From Faecalitalea sp. UBA4312 (GTDB lineage Bacteria > Bacillota_I > Bacilli_A > Erysipelotrichales > Erysipelotrichaceae), in assembly GCA_002394635.1 (NCBI GenBank), contig DGUK01000001.1, forward strand, positions 1 to 9,702: a stretch of DNA of 9,702 bases, read 5' to 3'. The notes under the pieces were generated by a model. It searched no databases and was not told the origin of the DNA. It saw nothing but the letters and a program-made list of their open reading frames with translations. Below, one piece after another: positions 1 to 7,127 of the stretch; the first letter of the stretch is position 1; every line of letters begins with the position of its first letter. The translations under genes were made by a program, and so were the position numbers.

Positions 1-593
1 AAGATCTCAACACCGTTTTGGATCGAAGAAGAGCTTTTGGCATCTGCTATCCGAATCAATCGTTTGGCCCCAAAATAATAGCCTATGCCCCTTTCCAGAG
101 ACATATCTCCATAGTCAAAGCGCATAAACGAGAATTCTCCGCTTGTCAGGTGGCTGCCTTTGATCAGCTGCCGATTGATCATGATCCCGCCTCCGACTGC
201 CGTTCCCAGAATCACCGCAATACCATTATTGGCGTCTTTTAAATTACCATATTCCATTTCCGCCAGCATCGCTGCTTTCGCGTCGTTTTCCAGAGACACA
301 GGGATCCCATATCTTTGTTCCAGGACTTTCTGTAAGGGAAATTCTTTCATATAGTGTAAGGCACCAGCTGTATGAGCGATGCCAGTATCTACATTGATAA
401 AGCCCGGCATCGAAATCGCAATCCCATCCAATGGGAGTCTTTCATCAACGATGGAGCTCAATACAGACAGAAAATCTTCCAAAGAGCTGTCCGGTGTAGC
501 TTTTCTTCCTTTATTCGAAATTGTAAGATCCTCTTGGATCTGACCGTATTTTATATAGCTTCCGCCGATATCAATCGTTAATATCCGTTTCAT
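1..593 (-). CDS. ROK-family sugar kinase/regulator, partial (C-terminus beyond left edge)
   Basis: The first 197 residues of a ROK (repressor, ORF, kinase) protein; the rest lies left of the window. ROK kinases phosphorylate sugars such as glucose or beta-glucosides in the cytoplasm with ATP. The N-terminus has the phosphate-binding motif DIGGSYIKYG (residues 8-17), the catalytic-type ENDAKAA motif (Asp104), and the ROK signature GTAVGGGIMIN (130-140). It has no N-terminal helix-turn-helix, which favours a kinase over a repressor. After GEFSFM (152-157) the usual GH histidine is absent and no CxCGxxGC zinc motif is seen in the next 40 residues, so it probably belongs to a zinc-free subgroup; the substrate cannot be named. 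The ATG at 593 is supported by AAAGGAG five bases upstream. The start lies 23 bases inside the phosphatase gene, suggesting coupled translation as third gene of the operon. Confidence 0.9.
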   Translation of the reverse strand, partial: MKRILTIDIGGSYIKYGQIQEDLTISNKGRKATPDSSLEDFLSVLSSIVDERLPLDGIAISMPGFINVDTGIAHTAGALHYMKEFPLQKVLEQRYGIPVSLENDAKAAMLAEMEYGNLKDANNGIAVILGTAVGGGIMINRQLIKGSHLTSGEFSFMRFDYGDMSLERGIGYYFGAKRLIRIADAKSSSSIQNGVEI

Positions 594-1248
594 ACGTACT
601 CCTTTGACAGATGGCTTCCATCAGTTCATCTGTGTCATTTACGATCCATTTTGCCCCTTCTCGCTTTAAAAAGTCAATATCCCGGAACCCCCAGGATACC
701 AGAACACAATCCATACCGACATTTTCAGCTGTCTGTATATCCACTTCACTGTCTCCGATATAGACTGCCTGATCCGGTTCTAAACCAAAAGTTTTTAAAA
801 CTTCGTTGACCGTATCCGGATACGGTTTTTTTCGTATGTTTTCTTTTTGTCCCACCACTGTATTAAAGACACCAGGAAAATACTGTTGACATAATATCTG
901 CACTTCCCGATGGGATTTATTGGATACCACAGATAAAAGATAACCTTGTTCTTTTAAACCGTTGATCAGTTCACTGATTCCTGGATAAGGAGCCGTATGA
1001 TCGGCACAATGTTGGACATAATTGTCTTTGAAACAGGTAAAAACGCGCTCAAAGGTTTCGTCATCCACATCGCTTGGCAAGGCTTTTTTCATTAAAACAT
1101 AGACACCATTGCCTACAAAACTGCGTACTTCCTCTATCGTACGAAGAGGATATCCAAACTGTTTAAGTGCGGTATTCACACTGTTTTTCAAATCTTCCAA
1201 CGTATCCAGGATCGTTCCATCCAGATCGAAGATCACGCATCGCAGCAT
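571..1248 (-). CDS. gph: HAD-superfamily phosphatase, phosphoglycolate phosphatase type
   Basis: A 225-residue cytoplasmic HAD subfamily IA hydrolase, full length for phosphoglycolate phosphatase, which removes phosphate from 2-phosphoglycolate to give glycolate. All four HAD motifs are visible: DLDGT with nucleophile Asp8 and acid Asp10, Ser109 in VVSN, Lys141 in RKKPYPD, and the magnesium-binding GDSEVD (165-170). A helical cap, including FVGNGV (44-49), sits between motifs I and II as in Gph proteins. The ATG at 1248 follows AAAGGAG at good spacing; an in-frame upstream start at 1323 would add 25 residues lying inside the cupin gene and is unlikely. The gene begins 11 bases after the cupin stop and overlaps the ROK gene by 23 bases. 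Family is certain; the exact substrate is inferred, since related HAD enzymes act on many small phosphates. Confidence 0.9.
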   Translation of the reverse strand: MLRCVIFDLDGTILDTLEDLKNSVNTALKQFGYPLRTIEEVRSFVGNGVYVLMKKALPSDVDDETFERVFTCFKDNYVQHCADHTAPYPGISELINGLKEQGYLLSVVSNKSHREVQILCQQYFPGVFNTVVGQKENIRKKPYPDTVNEVLKTFGLEPDQAVYIGDSEVDIQTAENVGMDCVLVSWGFRDIDFLKREGAKWIVNDTDELMEAICQRSTYETDIND

Positions 1249-1259
1249 AGCTATCTCCT

Positions 1260-2015
1260 TTATTTCTGATACTCTTTTCTTTGGTATATCATCTTTTGTT
1301 CTTTGTTGGAAAACTGTAAACAAATACAGTCCTCATAAGCAGTGGCACCATGCTCTGCTACACAGCCTTCTGGATACCACAAAAGTGTATTCGGTCCATA
1401 AACCTCACCATTGGACATAAACTGCCCCTGCAGGATGAAGAATCCTTGACCACATGGGTGGGCATGGCTTTCGGTAGTAAAACCGGCCGGATAGCACATG
1501 TAATTGACTTCCATTCCTGTATCTTCATCTTTATGAAGCGCTTTTTTCCCAAATAGCTTACCAGAAGTAGAGGCCATACGGTAAAACCATTCGATCCGAT
1601 CCACATCACTGACAATTGGTTCGATTCCTTGATCCAGTTCTTTCCTTTCTTGTTCATCTTTACAATAATGAACGGAGAAAGCCTTGTTGGTAATCAAAAG
1701 AGCTTTTACATCTTCAAACGGAGTGGCCCCATGTTCAGCTACACATCCTTCCGGAAACCAGATCAACGTATTCGGCCCATAATATTGCGAATTGATCTTC
1801 ATCTGTCCTTGTAAAATAAACAGACCATGTCCACATGGATGTGTATGCATGTAGGTCGTAAACCCTTTTGGATAATGGTTAAACATCACTTCCATATGCA
1901 TATCCGTATCCTCAAAAAACTTTAACTGGCCAAATATCTTTTTATCGGTCGATGTTGGCCGGTATTTCCAGATCATTCGATCTGTATCAAAAACCTGTAC
2001 GTCTCTTCTGCTCAT
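1260..2015 (-). CDS. Two-domain (bicupin) cupin protein of unknown function
   Basis: A 251-residue soluble protein made of two tandem cupin repeats, roughly residues 10-125 and 138-250. The halves are clearly duplicated: HTHPCGHGLFILQGQ (57-71) matches HAHPCGQGFFILQGQ (184-198), and YGPNTLIWFPEGCVAEHGA matches YGPNTLLWYPEGCVAEHGA. Each half keeps the HxH pair (57/59; 184/186) and a later His (95; 222), as needed for a metal site, but the usual cupin glutamate is His63 in the first half and Gln190 in the second. The spacing resembles ChrR-type cupins and some cupin dioxygenases, but I cannot name a reaction. The ATG at 2015 is chosen because GAGGTG lies about seven bases upstream; the ATG at 2021 is too close to it, and the start at 2066 would overlap the promoter region. 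First gene of the operon with the phosphatase and ROK genes. Confidence 0.85.
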   Translation of the reverse strand: MSRRDVQVFDTDRMIWKYRPTSTDKKIFGQLKFFEDTDMHMEVMFNHYPKGFTTYMHTHPCGHGLFILQGQMKINSQYYGPNTLIWFPEGCVAEHGATPFEDVKALLITNKAFSVHYCKDEQERKELDQGIEPIVSDVDRIEWFYRMASTSGKLFGKKALHKDEDTGMEVNYMCYPAGFTTESHAHPCGQGFFILQGQFMSNGEVYGPNTLLWYPEGCVAEHGATAYEDCICLQFSNKEQKMIYQRKEYQK

Positions 2016-2040
2016 ATACATACACCTCATCTTTTCTACA

Positions 2041-2058
2041 AGTATAACCATTTTATCA
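2041..2058 (-). promoter_or_regulatory. Candidate -10 elements of the cupin-gph-ROK operon
   Basis: Read on the minus strand, this stretch holds TGATAAAAT (an extended -10 form, 2050-2058) and TATACT (2041-2046), either of which could serve the cupin gene, whose start codon is at 2015. No good -35 box was seen at the right distance for either, so the exact promoter is uncertain. The region lies back to back with the permease promoter. Confidence 0.4.
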
Positions 2059-2085
2059 CAGTTCATTGAAAATATTTGTTATAAT
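2056..2085 (+). promoter_or_regulatory. Extended -10 promoter of the lactate permease gene
   Basis: TGTTATAAT (2077-2085) is a perfect extended -10 element (TGn followed by TATAAT). The -35 region around 2056-2062 is a poor match, which extended -10 promoters tolerate. The implied transcript starts near 2092, just before the AAAGGGTG ribosome binding site at 2095-2102 and the ATG at 2109. Confidence 0.6.
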
Positions 2086-2108
2086 CATCATAAGAAAGGG
2101 TGAATGAT

Positions 2109-3638
2109 ATGTCTTTATTCTATTTTTTATTAGGGCTTTCTCCTATTATATGGTTAACTATTGGTTTGATGATCTTAAAACTACCGACTTTCAAAGCAGC
2201 TATTGGTTCTCTCCTTTTATCTGCACTGTTGGCAATTTCTGTTTGGAAACTACCGTTGCCACAAACTCTGACCGCGGCTTTGGAAGGATTTCTGATGGCC
2301 CTCTGGCCGATTATCCTTGTTATTATTGCGGCTGTATTCACCTATAATCTATCTTGTAAAACAAAAGGAATGGATACCATCAAACAAATGATTACCTCGG
2401 TTTCCAGTGATAAACGGATCCTTGTTTTATTGATTGCCTGGTGTTTTGGCGGGTTTATGGAAGGGATGGCCGGTTTTGGCACCGCCATTGCCATTCCGGC
2501 CAGTATGCTGGTATCCCTGGGATTCGATCCGATTTTTTCATGCCTGGTTTGTTTGCTGGCAAACGGTACCCCAACGCCATTTGGCTCCATCGGTATCCCA
2601 ACGGTTACACTGGCAAATCTGGTAGGATTGACCAACACGGATCTTTCCTTTATGACAACCGCACAGCTGGCACCGTTTATGCTGCTGTGTCCCTTTTTGA
2701 TTGTCATGGTAACAGGAAAAGGCGTCAAAGCTTTAAAAGGCATGATCCCGATTACCCTGGCAACCGGTATCTCCTTTGTTTTTCCACAACTGCTGGTCGC
2801 AAAATTTGTCGGTGCTGAATTGGCTGTTGTTGTCGGCAGTGTCTGCTCCCTGCTGGTGACCATTGCTCTGGCCATCAAGAAAAAACCGGATCCGGCATAT
2901 GAAGTACAGATTGCTTCCAAGGGAACGATTACATTGGCTTCTGCCTTCAAAGCCTGGAGCCCCTTCCTTTTGATCTTCGTATTTTTGTTGGCCACTTCCA
3001 AACTGGTACCTCCGATCCAGCAGGCTTTATCAGTATTCAGCACCTCCATTGCTGTTTATTCCGGAAGTGATCCATCAACCTTAACATTTTCCTGGATCAA
3101 TACGCCAGGTGTTTGGATCTTCTTATCGGCATTGATCGGAGGGCTCATCCAAAAAGCAACATTAAAGGAAATCGGTAGCGTTCTTCTAGCTACTATCGAT
3201 CAGATGAAGGAAACTATGATAACCATGCTCTGTGTACTGGGATGTGCCAAAATCATGGGCTATGCTGGTATGATTGCTTCCATTTCCAGTTTTGCTATCG
3301 GTGCTGCCGGATCTTTGTATCCGATCTTTGCTCCGTGGATCGGTGCTTTAGGTACGTTTGTTACTGGTTCAGGAACCAATTCCGGTGTCTTGTTCGGAGC
3401 CGTACAGCTGGATGCTTCCAAACATCTGCATATTGATCCATACTGGATGGTGGCTCTGAACTCCCTAGGAGTAGCTGCAGGAAAAATGCTGTCACCGCAA
3501 AGCCTTGCCATCGGACTCAGTAGTGCGGATGCCAAAGGACAGGATTCCAAACTTCTTTCCAAGATCCTTCCTTATGGGCTTTTCTTCCTTGTCAGCATGT
3601 CTGCTCTTGCCTTTATCGGAGCACGCATCTTTGGATAA
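2109..3638 (+). CDS. L-lactate (lactate/glycolate) permease, LctP family
   Basis: A 509-residue polytopic inner-membrane carrier of the lactate permease family (TC 2.A.14), which imports or exports lactate, and in some members glycolate, with protons. Many hydrophobic helices run through the whole protein. Family motifs include EGMAGFGTAIAIPA (118-131), the loop NGTPTPFGSIGIPTV (152-166), GSGTNSGVLFG (420-430) and GKMLSPQS (459-466). The length is close to the usual 510-550. The ATG at 2109 has AAAGGGTG six bases upstream; a GTG at 2100 lies within that site and is rejected. The gene stands alone on the plus strand, divergent from the bicupin operon, and ends 7 bases before an intrinsic terminator. 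No lactate dehydrogenase or LutABC genes are adjacent, so the substrate and direction of transport are open. Confidence 0.92.
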   Translation: MSLFYFLLGLSPIIWLTIGLMILKLPTFKAAIGSLLLSALLAISVWKLPLPQTLTAALEGFLMALWPIILVIIAAVFTYNLSCKTKGMDTIKQMITSVSSDKRILVLLIAWCFGGFMEGMAGFGTAIAIPASMLVSLGFDPIFSCLVCLLANGTPTPFGSIGIPTVTLANLVGLTNTDLSFMTTAQLAPFMLLCPFLIVMVTGKGVKALKGMIPITLATGISFVFPQLLVAKFVGAELAVVVGSVCSLLVTIALAIKKKPDPAYEVQIASKGTITLASAFKAWSPFLLIFVFLLATSKLVPPIQQALSVFSTSIAVYSGSDPSTLTFSWINTPGVWIFLSALIGGLIQKATLKEIGSVLLATIDQMKETMITMLCVLGCAKIMGYAGMIASISSFAIGAAGSLYPIFAPWIGALGTFVTGSGTNSGVLFGAVQLDASKHLHIDPYWMVALNSLGVAAGKMLSPQSLAIGLSSADAKGQDSKLLSKILPYGLFFLVSMSALAFIGARIFG

Positions 3639-3645
3639 AACATCA

Positions 3646-3669
3646 AAACTGCTTAAAGCAGTTTTTTTA
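3646..3669 (+). terminator. Intrinsic terminator of the permease gene
   Basis: A perfect 9-bp stem, AAAACTGCT (3646-3654) pairing with AGCAGTTTT (3658-3666) around a 3-nt loop, is followed by a T-run ending at 3669. It starts 7 bases after the permease stop codon. Confidence 0.9.
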
Positions 3670-3779
3670 TAGCCTCTTGCCCTTTAGATACAGAATAAAC
3701 AAGCTTTTGGTTTTATGATAGAAAAAGAACAGGTCGCAAAGGTGTAATAGAAAGAATCGTCGAATTTTCTGCAAATAGT

Positions 3780-3807
3780 AAATGAGCTGTCGGCAAACAG
3801 CTCATTT
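3780..3807 (-). terminator. Probable terminator of the galE operon
   Basis: An 11-bp perfect inverted repeat, AAATGAGCTGT (3780-3790) and ACAGCTCATTT (3797-3807), with a 6-nt loop lies 7 bases beyond the galE stop. On the minus strand the tail reads ACTATTTGC, so the U-tract is weak; on the plus strand the tail TAATTCTGTT is equally modest. It may stop transcription from either side. Confidence 0.65.
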
Positions 3808-3814
3808 AATTCTG

Positions 3815-4831
3815 TTATTCATTATATCCATTTGGATTCATGCTCTGCCATTTCCAACTAGAAGCACACATATCATCAATATCAAATTTTGCCTGCCATC
3901 CAAGTTCTTCCCTTGCCAGATCGCATCTTGAATAACAAGTTGCGATATCTCCGGCTCTTCGCGGTTTGATTTCATATGGAATCGCATGTCCACAGGCTTT
4001 TTCATAGGCATGCACGATATCCAGTACACTGTAGCCTTTTCCCGTTCCCAGATTATAGACCTTGACACCGGCATTTTCCTCAATTTTCTTCAATGCCGCC
4101 ACATGGCCTTTGGCTAAATCGACCACGTGGATATAATCGCGTACGCCGGTTCCGTCCGGTGTATCGTAATCGTTGCCAAATACACCTAAACAAGGCAGTT
4201 TACCGATGGCCACCTGGGCTACATAAGGCAATAAATTGTTTGGAATTCCTTTCGGATCTTCTCCGATCAGACCACTCTCATGGGCTCCGATTGGATTAAA
4301 ATAACGAAGAAGAAGCACATTCCATGCCGGATCGGATGTATGTACATCGGTCAATATCTGTTCTAACATCCACTTGGTCCATCCATATGGATTGGTACAG
4401 ATTCCTTTGGGACATGTTTCAGTAATCGGAATTTCAGCCGGCGAACCATAGACTGTGGCTGAAGAAGAAAAAATAATATTTTTTACATTGTGATACCGCA
4501 TGACATTGATCAGGTTCAATGTTCCTTCAATATTGTTGTGATAATACTCAATAGGTTTAGCCACCGATTCTCCAACCGCTTTTAAGCCGGCAAAATGGAT
4601 GACGGCTTCTATATCATTTTCATCAAAAATAATATTCATCTTTTTCTGATCCAGGATATCAGCCTCATAAAACAAAACCTTTTTTCCTGTAATTTGTTCA
4701 ATTCGATCCACTGCTTTAGAGGAAGAATTGTATAAATTATCCACGATGACAACATCATGGCCCTCATTCAATAATTCCACACATGTGTGACTTCCGATAT
4801 AGCCGGCACCCCCGGTCACTAATATTTTCAT
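3815..4831 (-). CDS. galE: UDP-glucose 4-epimerase
   Basis: A 338-residue cytoplasmic enzyme of the extended short-chain dehydrogenase/reductase family that interconverts UDP-galactose and UDP-glucose with bound NAD in the Leloir pathway and supplies UDP-galactose for surface sugars. The NAD motif GGAGYIGSH covers residues 7-15, the catalytic residues are Ser124 in SSSATVYG, Tyr149 and Lys153 in YGWTK, at the same positions as in E. coli GalE, and the C-terminus WQSMNPNGY is typical. Length equals the family norm. The ATG at 4831 is chosen because the protein then begins MKILVTGG directly at the Rossmann fold and AAGGAG lies about ten bases upstream. The start overlaps the stop of the CpXC gene as ATGA (4828-4831), so translation is probably coupled. 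No galK or galT is nearby. Confidence 0.97.
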   Translation of the reverse strand: MKILVTGGAGYIGSHTCVELLNEGHDVVIVDNLYNSSSKAVDRIEQITGKKVLFYEADILDQKKMNIIFDENDIEAVIHFAGLKAVGESVAKPIEYYHNNIEGTLNLINVMRYHNVKNIIFSSSATVYGSPAEIPITETCPKGICTNPYGWTKWMLEQILTDVHTSDPAWNVLLLRYFNPIGAHESGLIGEDPKGIPNNLLPYVAQVAIGKLPCLGVFGNDYDTPDGTGVRDYIHVVDLAKGHVAALKKIEENAGVKVYNLGTGKGYSVLDIVHAYEKACGHAIPYEIKPRRAGDIATCYSRCDLAREELGWQAKFDIDDMCASSWKWQSMNPNGYNE

Positions 4832-5331
4832 TTCTGTTCTTCTCCTTCCAAAACTCTCTGTTCTTTCTCGGATAATGGGATTGCAGCCCATTGTCCTTTT
4901 ACATCAAACCATAAACATCCATTTTTCTTATCATAAGAATCAAACCAAACACGAGTTTGTTTCAAACGTTCCAGACTGTTTCTTTTTCGAGTCACAAGAT
5001 CCAGATCCAGACTTTGACTTTTGACCCGATAACAGTATATGAAATCCTGAGCATTTTGACAACGAATGATTTCTTCATCTTCCGGCAGCGCATCAATATG
5101 TTCTTGTTTTGTCAAAAGTAGAATGTATTTCTTCTTCGGGTCTCGATACAAAAACGGTTGTTCAATTTCATATAATTGATGACACTGCGAGCATTGATGC
5201 GTAAAATATGTGCCATTGTTTAATCTTTCGTCCATTGTTGGATTCATACGAGCAATTCCAAATGTATCTCTTTTAATTTGAAACGAATGCCCACAATATG
5301 GACATTGAGAATAGATCATTCTTTCCTTCAT
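4828..5331 (-). CDS. CpXC-domain zinc-ribbon-like protein, unknown role
   Basis: A 167-residue soluble protein. Residues 9-60 carry a CpXC domain: CPYC (10-13) and CSQC (47-50) form two cysteine pairs likely to bind zinc, separated by a segment with NPTMDERLNNGTYFTHQC, and followed by LYRDPKKKYIL, all typical of that family. The C-terminal half is not recognised; it includes a tryptophan-rich stretch near GCLWFDVKGQWAAIPL and a charged tail. CpXC proteins have no well-established function. Two starts are possible: ATG 5331, three bases after the aminopeptidase stop, and ATG 5319, which has AAGGAAAG just upstream and would fit a promoter at 5334-5361. I give the longer form, but the shorter one (163 residues) may be the real one. 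It is the third gene of the galE operon and overlaps galE by 4 bases. Confidence 0.85.
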   Translation of the reverse strand: MKERMIYSQCPYCGHSFQIKRDTFGIARMNPTMDERLNNGTYFTHQCSQCHQLYEIEQPFLYRDPKKKYILLLTKQEHIDALPEDEEIIRCQNAQDFIYCYRVKSQSLDLDLVTRKRNSLERLKQTRVWFDSYDKKNGCLWFDVKGQWAAIPLSEKEQRVLEGEEQK

Positions 5332-5333
5332 AG

Positions 5334-5361
5334 ATTATAACGGGCGACATATTTCTTTCAA
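5334..5361 (-). promoter_or_regulatory. Candidate internal promoter upstream of CpXC-galE
   Basis: On the minus strand TTGAAA (5356-5361) is separated by 16 bp from a perfect TATAAT (5334-5339). It overlaps the last codons and stop of the aminopeptidase gene. Transcription would start near 5327, after the ATG at 5331 but just before the AAGGAAAG and ATG at 5319. Boxes and spacing are good for a housekeeping sigma factor; use in the cell is inferred. Confidence 0.55.
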
Positions 5362-7113
5362 CCAGGCCGATTCCTCTTCGGTTAAATAAGGACTGATTTT
5401 TTCAAATACTTGTTGATGATAGTCATTTAACCAAGCTGTTTCTTCCTTTGTCAATAAAGAAGGATCGATTCCTTCCCGGTCAAAAGGAACAAAGGTCAAA
5501 CATTCAAAATGCATAAACTGTCCATATTCGTTTTGCTGTCCGTTGACGGCAAGAACTTCATTTTCATGACGGATGCCAAACTGCCCTTCCATATATACGC
5601 CAGGCTCATCGCTGGTAATCATACCGGCTTCCAAGATACCGGAATCATTACGCTCCGGTACTATACGCCAACGGATCCCGTTTGGTGCTTCATGAACACT
5701 CAGCACATGTCCGACACCATGCCCGGTACCACATTGATAATCCATATTCCGATCCCATAAGGGTCCACGGGCCAATATATCGAGATTGATGCCGCGACAG
5801 CCATACAGCCAGTGCGCTTTTTCCAATCGAATATGTCCTTGTAATGCCAAAGTAAACCATTTTTTCTCCTGGTCGGTAACAGGCCCCAGTACATAGGTTC
5901 TTGTAATATCGGTTGTTCCCAGGAAATAATGGCCTCCACTGTCTACCAGATACAAACCTTCCGGTAAAAGCTGTGTATCCGTTTCCGGTTCCGAATGATA
6001 ATGCATCATAGCCGCATGTTCTTTGTATGCGGAAATCGTCGCAAAACTGTCTTCGATATATCCAGGCTGTTCTCTTCTTAGCTGATTCAGATGGTCCGAA
6101 GCACTCATTTCCGTTATATATGTATCCTTCACATTCTTTTTTAACCAATACATGAATTTTGTACAAGCAACACCATCATAAATATGTGCCTGCTTTGTAT
6201 TGGCAATCTCAACATCGTTTTTTATCGATTTGAACCCGATGATCGGATTAGTACACGTATAAATATCCGCTGTTATAGAATTAGCTAAAGTCGAATTGAT
6301 TTGTTCCGGATCGATCATAACGCAGCCACTCAAAGACCGAACATCTTCATAAATCTCATGATAACCTTTGACAATGATACCGTTCTGCTCAAAAATCTGA
6401 CGGCTTGTTTGATCCAATCTCGAACCATCCATATAAATAATAGCTTTGTCCATCATTACGATCGTATAAGCTAAAGCTACCGGAAAATACAGAATATCAT
6501 GTGCACGCAAATTATACAGCCATGCAATTTCGTCGATCTTTGTGGTGATGTGACTGTTACAGCCGTTGGCTTCCATCACATGACGCAGCTGCTGCAGCTT
6601 TTCAGCACACGACCTTCCGGCATATTTTAGTTCAAGAGCAAATGTAGGCGTCGAAGGTAAAGCAGGTCGGTCCTTCCAGATCCTGGCAACCAGATCGACA
6701 TCGTCACGACATTTGATATTTTTAGCCCGTAACAGTCTTTCATATTTTTTGGACAAATTCCAATTGATGACCTTTCCATCAAAACCGGCTGTTTGCCCTG
6801 CCTTCAGCATATCGGTAATATAAGCAGGAATGGACGGCGTCTCAGGGTTGCCCATCTTCATCAGTTCGATGGTAGATCCGGCCAGCTGGTTAGCCGCCTG
6901 TATAAAATAACGGCCATCGGTCCACAAGGCTGCTTTTTCCATCCCTACAACAAGAATGCCGGCACTGCCTGTAAATCCAGACATATACTGCCGACATGCG
7001 TAATAATCACAAACATATTCTGTTTCATGAGCATCGCTGGTGGGAATGATATAAGCAGACAGATTCTCTTTTTTCATTTCCTGACGCAATGCTTCCAGTC
7101 TTTCTTTAATCAA
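5335..7113 (-). CDS. Xaa-Pro aminopeptidase, three-domain M24B type
   Basis: A 592-residue cytoplasmic metallopeptidase that removes the N-terminal residue from peptides with proline in second place. It has the long three-part build of the eukaryote-like aminopeptidase P1 group: creatinase-like N domain (about 1-140), second creatinase-like domain (about 150-300), the M24 catalytic pita-bread fold (about 310-545) and a short C-terminal extension. The metal ligands are present: Asp391 and Asp402 in LVDSGG...TTDITRT, His465 in GTGHGVGH, Glu503 in SDEPG, and Glu517 in GIRHENE; His371 in MMHYH matches the substrate-site His. The start is probably TTG at 7113, which lies 8 bases after GAGG; the GTG at 7122 overlaps that site. 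It follows the membrane-protein gene by 12 bases and precedes the CpXC gene by 3. It probably serves peptide use or recycling. Confidence 0.93.
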   Translation of the reverse strand: MIKERLEALRQEMKKENLSAYIIPTSDAHETEYVCDYYACRQYMSGFTGSAGILVVGMEKAALWTDGRYFIQAANQLAGSTIELMKMGNPETPSIPAYITDMLKAGQTAGFDGKVINWNLSKKYERLLRAKNIKCRDDVDLVARIWKDRPALPSTPTFALELKYAGRSCAEKLQQLRHVMEANGCNSHITTKIDEIAWLYNLRAHDILYFPVALAYTIVMMDKAIIYMDGSRLDQTSRQIFEQNGIIVKGYHEIYEDVRSLSGCVMIDPEQINSTLANSITADIYTCTNPIIGFKSIKNDVEIANTKQAHIYDGVACTKFMYWLKKNVKDTYITEMSASDHLNQLRREQPGYIEDSFATISAYKEHAAMMHYHSEPETDTQLLPEGLYLVDSGGHYFLGTTDITRTYVLGPVTDQEKKWFTLALQGHIRLEKAHWLYGCRGINLDILARGPLWDRNMDYQCGTGHGVGHVLSVHEAPNGIRWRIVPERNDSGILEAGMITSDEPGVYMEGQFGIRHENEVLAVNGQQNEYGQFMHFECLTFVPFDREGIDPSLLTKEETAWLNDYHQQVFEKISPYLTEEESAWLKEICRPL

Positions 7114-7119
7114 AATCAA

Positions 7120-7127
7120 CACCTCTT
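7120..7127 (-). promoter_or_regulatory. Ribosome binding site that favours a TTG start for the aminopeptidase
   Basis: AAGAGGTG on the minus strand overlaps the TAA stop (7126-7128) of the membrane-protein gene. The GTG inside it at 7122 cannot be used efficiently with the same site. The first start codon at proper distance is the TTG at 7111-7113, giving MIKERLEALR, which fits the usual N-terminus of this family. Confidence 0.6.

Noticed and set aside
1249..1323. An upstream in-frame start that would extend the phosphatase by 25 residues.
   Set aside because: The extension overlaps the cupin gene and lacks a ribosome binding site, while the start at 1248 has AAAGGAG and places the DLDGT motif at the usual distance from the N-terminus.
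1333..1860. DNA-level similarity between two segments of the cupin gene, at first sight a repeat element.
   Set aside because: It reflects the duplicated cupin domains in the same frame, not a mobile or structural DNA repeat.
2016..2066. A 17-residue N-terminal extension of the bicupin starting at 2066.
   Set aside because: It would cover the likely -10 region, and GAGGTG is placed for the start at 2015.
2043..2083. TATAAC and GTTATA as a possible 6-bp inverted repeat in the divergent promoter region.
   Set aside because: Each arm largely coincides with a -10 box of an opposing promoter, and the 29-base spacer is long, so chance is a sufficient explanation.
2342..3049. A long open frame (235 codons) antisense to the permease gene.
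   Set aside because: It lies entirely opposite a clear LctP coding region, its protein has no recognisable domain, and such shadow frames are common opposite membrane-protein genes.
5690..6166. A 158-codon frame on the same strand inside the aminopeptidase gene.
   Set aside because: It is an out-of-frame shadow of the M24 catalytic domain, whose metal ligands are all intact in the other frame; no frameshift is needed.
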